A program made the position numbers and the translations under genes. Of a stretch of DNA of 64,000 nucleotides, positions 62,502-64,000 are shown one piece after another. The DNA lies in NCBI RefSeq assembly GCF_000473365.1, contig NZ_KI421517.1, positions 2,629,504 through 2,693,503 on the forward strand, read 5' to 3'. The stretch comes from Adhaeribacter aquaticus DSM 16391 (GTDB lineage Bacteria; Bacteroidota; Bacteroidia; Cytophagales; Hymenobacteraceae). A model generated the notes under the pieces. The model was given only the letters and a program-made list of their open reading frames with translations. It was not told the DNA's origin and searched no databases. How positions within the stretch are numbered: position 1 is the first letter of the stretch; every line of letters begins with the position of its first letter.

Positions 62502-63428
62502 TTATGGTTGTTTAGCCGATGTTCGTTTATCGAGCTTACCTCTTTCATAAATAATGTTATTCTGCCGGTCCCATTCCCGGTACAGGAATGGTTCAAACTG
62601 TTCTGAATCCGAGGTTTCCGGGTACTGATACTCATAATGTTTCCGGTTACGGAAAGGCCAGTATTCAATCCAGATACCTACTTTCTTACCATCTTCGTAT
62701 TGGCCTTCCCAAGCCCGCAAGCCGCTTTCATGAAACATAACATAGTCTCCATTTAGCTTACCTTCGGCATAAGGAATTACTTCTTTGATTTTTGTTCTAT
62801 CGGCATCATAGTAGTTAATGATAGCGTCCCGCGGAAATCCTTTTTCATAATGGTTCTTGTTCAGGAGAATAAAATCACGATTGTAATTTTCCCAGCGTAA
62901 ATGGCGCGTACCAACATAAAAGTATCCTTCGGCTACCACTTTTTTACCTATCATTTTTTTATAAGGTCCGTGCAGAATCCGGGCTACTTTCGGATCAATG
63001 GTACTGGCTTTATAAATACGCTTCCGTCTGGTGTTAAAATAATATTTGGCTGGTGCATATTTGCTTGGCTCTATGTATTTGGGCAGGTAATAAAAAGTTT
63101 CTATGGTAGTATTATTGCCACTGCCATATTTTGTATAGCCGCGCTTAACCCGATAACCTAAAAATTCTCTTTTATTCTTTTTCCGCTTCTTTTTCTTTTT
63201 TACCTGAACCAGGGTAGTATCGGCAGTAAGCTCAATATTAGGTTTAGCGGTATCAGCAGCTACGGCAACTGGTGCCGAATTGGTACTCTTAAAAAAGCTG
63301 ATTCGTCGCTTTTCCTCGGCTTGCGGCACCATGGTTTCGGCATCTATGTTATAGTTGCGTTTACTGCAGCTGGCTATTACTAATATAAAACAGAAAAGGG
63401 CTATTGTGTTTTTTAAGATTAAACGCAT
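62502..63428 (-). CDS. Lipoprotein with MORN/YwqK-like repeats
   Basis: Start placed at the ATG at 63428 (MRLILKNTIALFCFILVIASC), which gives a lipoprotein signal with lipobox at Cys about 21; the frame is open upstream to 63494. The 308-residue protein has a lysine/arginine-rich segment (KKKKRKKNKREFLGYR, about 80-98) and, near the end, repeats such as YAEGKLNGDYVMFHESGLRAWEGQYEDGKKVGIWIEYWP, which match the MORN-type repeats of YwqK-like proteins. No enzymatic motif is visible. Probably an envelope protein. It converges on the CRTAC1-like gene. Confidence 0.7.
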   Translation of the reverse strand: MRLILKNTIALFCFILVIASCSKRNYNIDAETMVPQAEEKRRISFFKSTNSAPVAVAADTAKPNIELTADTTLVQVKKKKKRKKNKREFLGYRVKRGYTKYGSGNNTTIETFYYLPKYIEPSKYAPAKYYFNTRRKRIYKASTIDPKVARILHGPYKKMIGKKVVAEGYFYVGTRHLRWENYNRDFILLNKNHYEKGFPRDAIINYYDADRTKIKEVIPYAEGKLNGDYVMFHESGLRAWEGQYEDGKKVGIWIEYWPFRNRKHYEYQYPETSDSEQFEPFLYREWDRQNNIIYERGKLDKRTSAKQP

Positions 63429-63545
63429 CAATAAAGTATACCGGAAAAGCTTTTTAATAAACGTAAAGATGAACAGAAAAAGTATTCTTTCCATACACCT
63501 ATGCTTGGTTTCGGGTTCCAGCTTTATAAAAAACAGTATAAAAGA

Positions 63546-63573
63546 GAAGAGGCAGAATTCCTCCCGCCTCTTC
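63546..63573 (-). terminator. Terminator after htpG
   Basis: GAAGAGGC (63546-63553) and GCCTCTTC (63566-63573) form an 8-bp stem. On the minus strand it is followed by a T-rich stretch (CTTTTATACTGTTTTTT). It lies between the htpG stop and the downstream lipoprotein gene. Confidence 0.6.
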
Positions 63574-63595
63574 CAAATTTAAACAATAAGCAAAA

Positions 63596-64000
63596 CTATT
63601 CTTTCTCTATAAGTTCCACGCTACGTTTTACAAAAGCGGTAAGCGCCGGACCAGAAAGCATATTTTGCGATAACAAAGCTAAGTCAAAAGCTTGCTTGGC
63701 AATCGTTTCCTTTCTATCGTCTGCTGCATTTAAAATACGCTGGCTAATTGGATGGTTAGCATTAATACTTACGTTATAAGTATCTGGCATGCCTCCCATA
63801 AACATCATACCACCGCCTCCGGTACGCTGCATATCTTTCATACGACGCATAAACTCTGGCATGGTAACCAGCACCGGCGAATCATTAGGAGAAAGCGGCT
63901 CTATGCTAACATGCATATTAGTATTATTTATTGCCTTCTCATAAACCTCTTTCAGTTTGGTTTTTTCGTCTTCGCTTAATACACTTTCTTTTACTTCGTC
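63596..64000 (-). CDS. htpG: C-terminal end of chaperone HtpG (Hsp90), cut by the window edge
   Basis: The minus-strand frame is open from the window end to a stop at 63596, giving about 134 codons. The visible residues read DEVKESVLSEDEKTKLKEVY, then MHVSIEPLSPNDSPVLVTMPEFMRRMKDMQ, then NANHPISQRILNAADD and KQAFDLALLSQNMLSGPALTAFVKR, all typical of the Hsp90 C-terminal dimerisation domain. The ATPase and middle domains lie outside. Stretches of Met/Gly (TGGGGMMFMGG) match the loop region of bacterial HtpG. Confidence 0.9.
   Translation of the reverse strand, partial: DEVKESVLSEDEKTKLKEVYEKAINNTNMHVSIEPLSPNDSPVLVTMPEFMRRMKDMQRTGGGGMMFMGGMPDTYNVSINANHPISQRILNAADDRKETIAKQAFDLALLSQNMLSGPALTAFVKRSVELIEKE

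Overview
This window is chromosomal DNA from a member of the Bacteroidota, most probably order Cytophagales and close to Hymenobacteraceae (Adhaeribacter/Pontibacter-like). The order and family are inferences from protein style, not from any search. Supporting signs are a complete gldK-gldL-gldM-gldN type IX secretion/gliding set with a PorP/SprF-like protein and a SprE/PorW-like lipoprotein, a SusC/SusD pair, a PafA-type alkaline phosphatase, ATP synthase genes split so that beta and epsilon are absent, Bacteroidota promoters of the TTG-N(19-21)-TAnnTTTG type, and starts mostly without Shine-Dalgarno sequences. Composition is AT-rich. I see no phage, insertion sequence, CRISPR array, rRNA or tRNA; this is mostly ordinary core genome.

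Layout. 1-7.5 kb: a cut-off gene, a lipoprotein gene with a start-codon puzzle, a two-gene unit (histidine phosphatase plus a large outer-membrane protein with a decayed phosphoesterase domain), a small secreted protein, a possible frameshifted small gene and a secreted esterase. 7.7-16.7 kb: an AsmA-like protein, a PAS-LuxR regulator, an amino-acid permease, a yeast-type cytosine deaminase, a thioesterase, a GDPD lipoprotein, a SdpI-like membrane protein and a thioredoxin-NHL protein. 17-20 kb: nuoABCD only, with the rest of complex I elsewhere. 20-25.6 kb: PAP2 phosphatase, Nnr repair enzyme, UbiA-like membrane protein, inorganic pyrophosphatase and PafA-like phosphatase. 25.8-31.9 kb: the ATP synthase operon atpZ-(membrane protein)-atpB-atpE-atpF-atpH-atpA-atpG on the minus strand, with structured RNA candidates in three of its intergenic gaps.

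32-49 kb: a secreted protein with a glutamine-amidotransferase-like fold, then the secretion/envelope block. sprE-like, PBP1A and uvrC run forward and converge on gldKLMN, porP-like, hemD and a DUF4271 membrane protein. 49-54.5 kb: a WecA/MraY-type transferase, a small conserved protein, lipB, manA, pgi and yraN. 54.5-62.5 kb: a 718-base AT-rich leader, then susC-susD and a CRTAC1/ASPIC-type FG-GAP lipoprotein, with no polysaccharide-degrading enzyme nearby. 62.5-64 kb: a MORN-like lipoprotein and the C-terminal end of htpG.

How it fits together: GldK/L/M/N, PorP-like and SprE-like proteins build and energise the type IX secretion machine, which typically exports enzymes of Bacteroidota; GldL/GldM draw on the proton gradient that complex I makes and ATP synthase uses. 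PafA, the PAP2 enzyme, GDPD and the esterase are periplasmic or secreted scavenging hydrolases. The least ordinary items are the phosphoesterase-like/kinase-like/Omp85 fusion (2049-5597), the secreted amidotransferase-like protein (32099-33364), the hairpin just after atpE, and the SusCD plus ASPIC unit without degradative enzymes.
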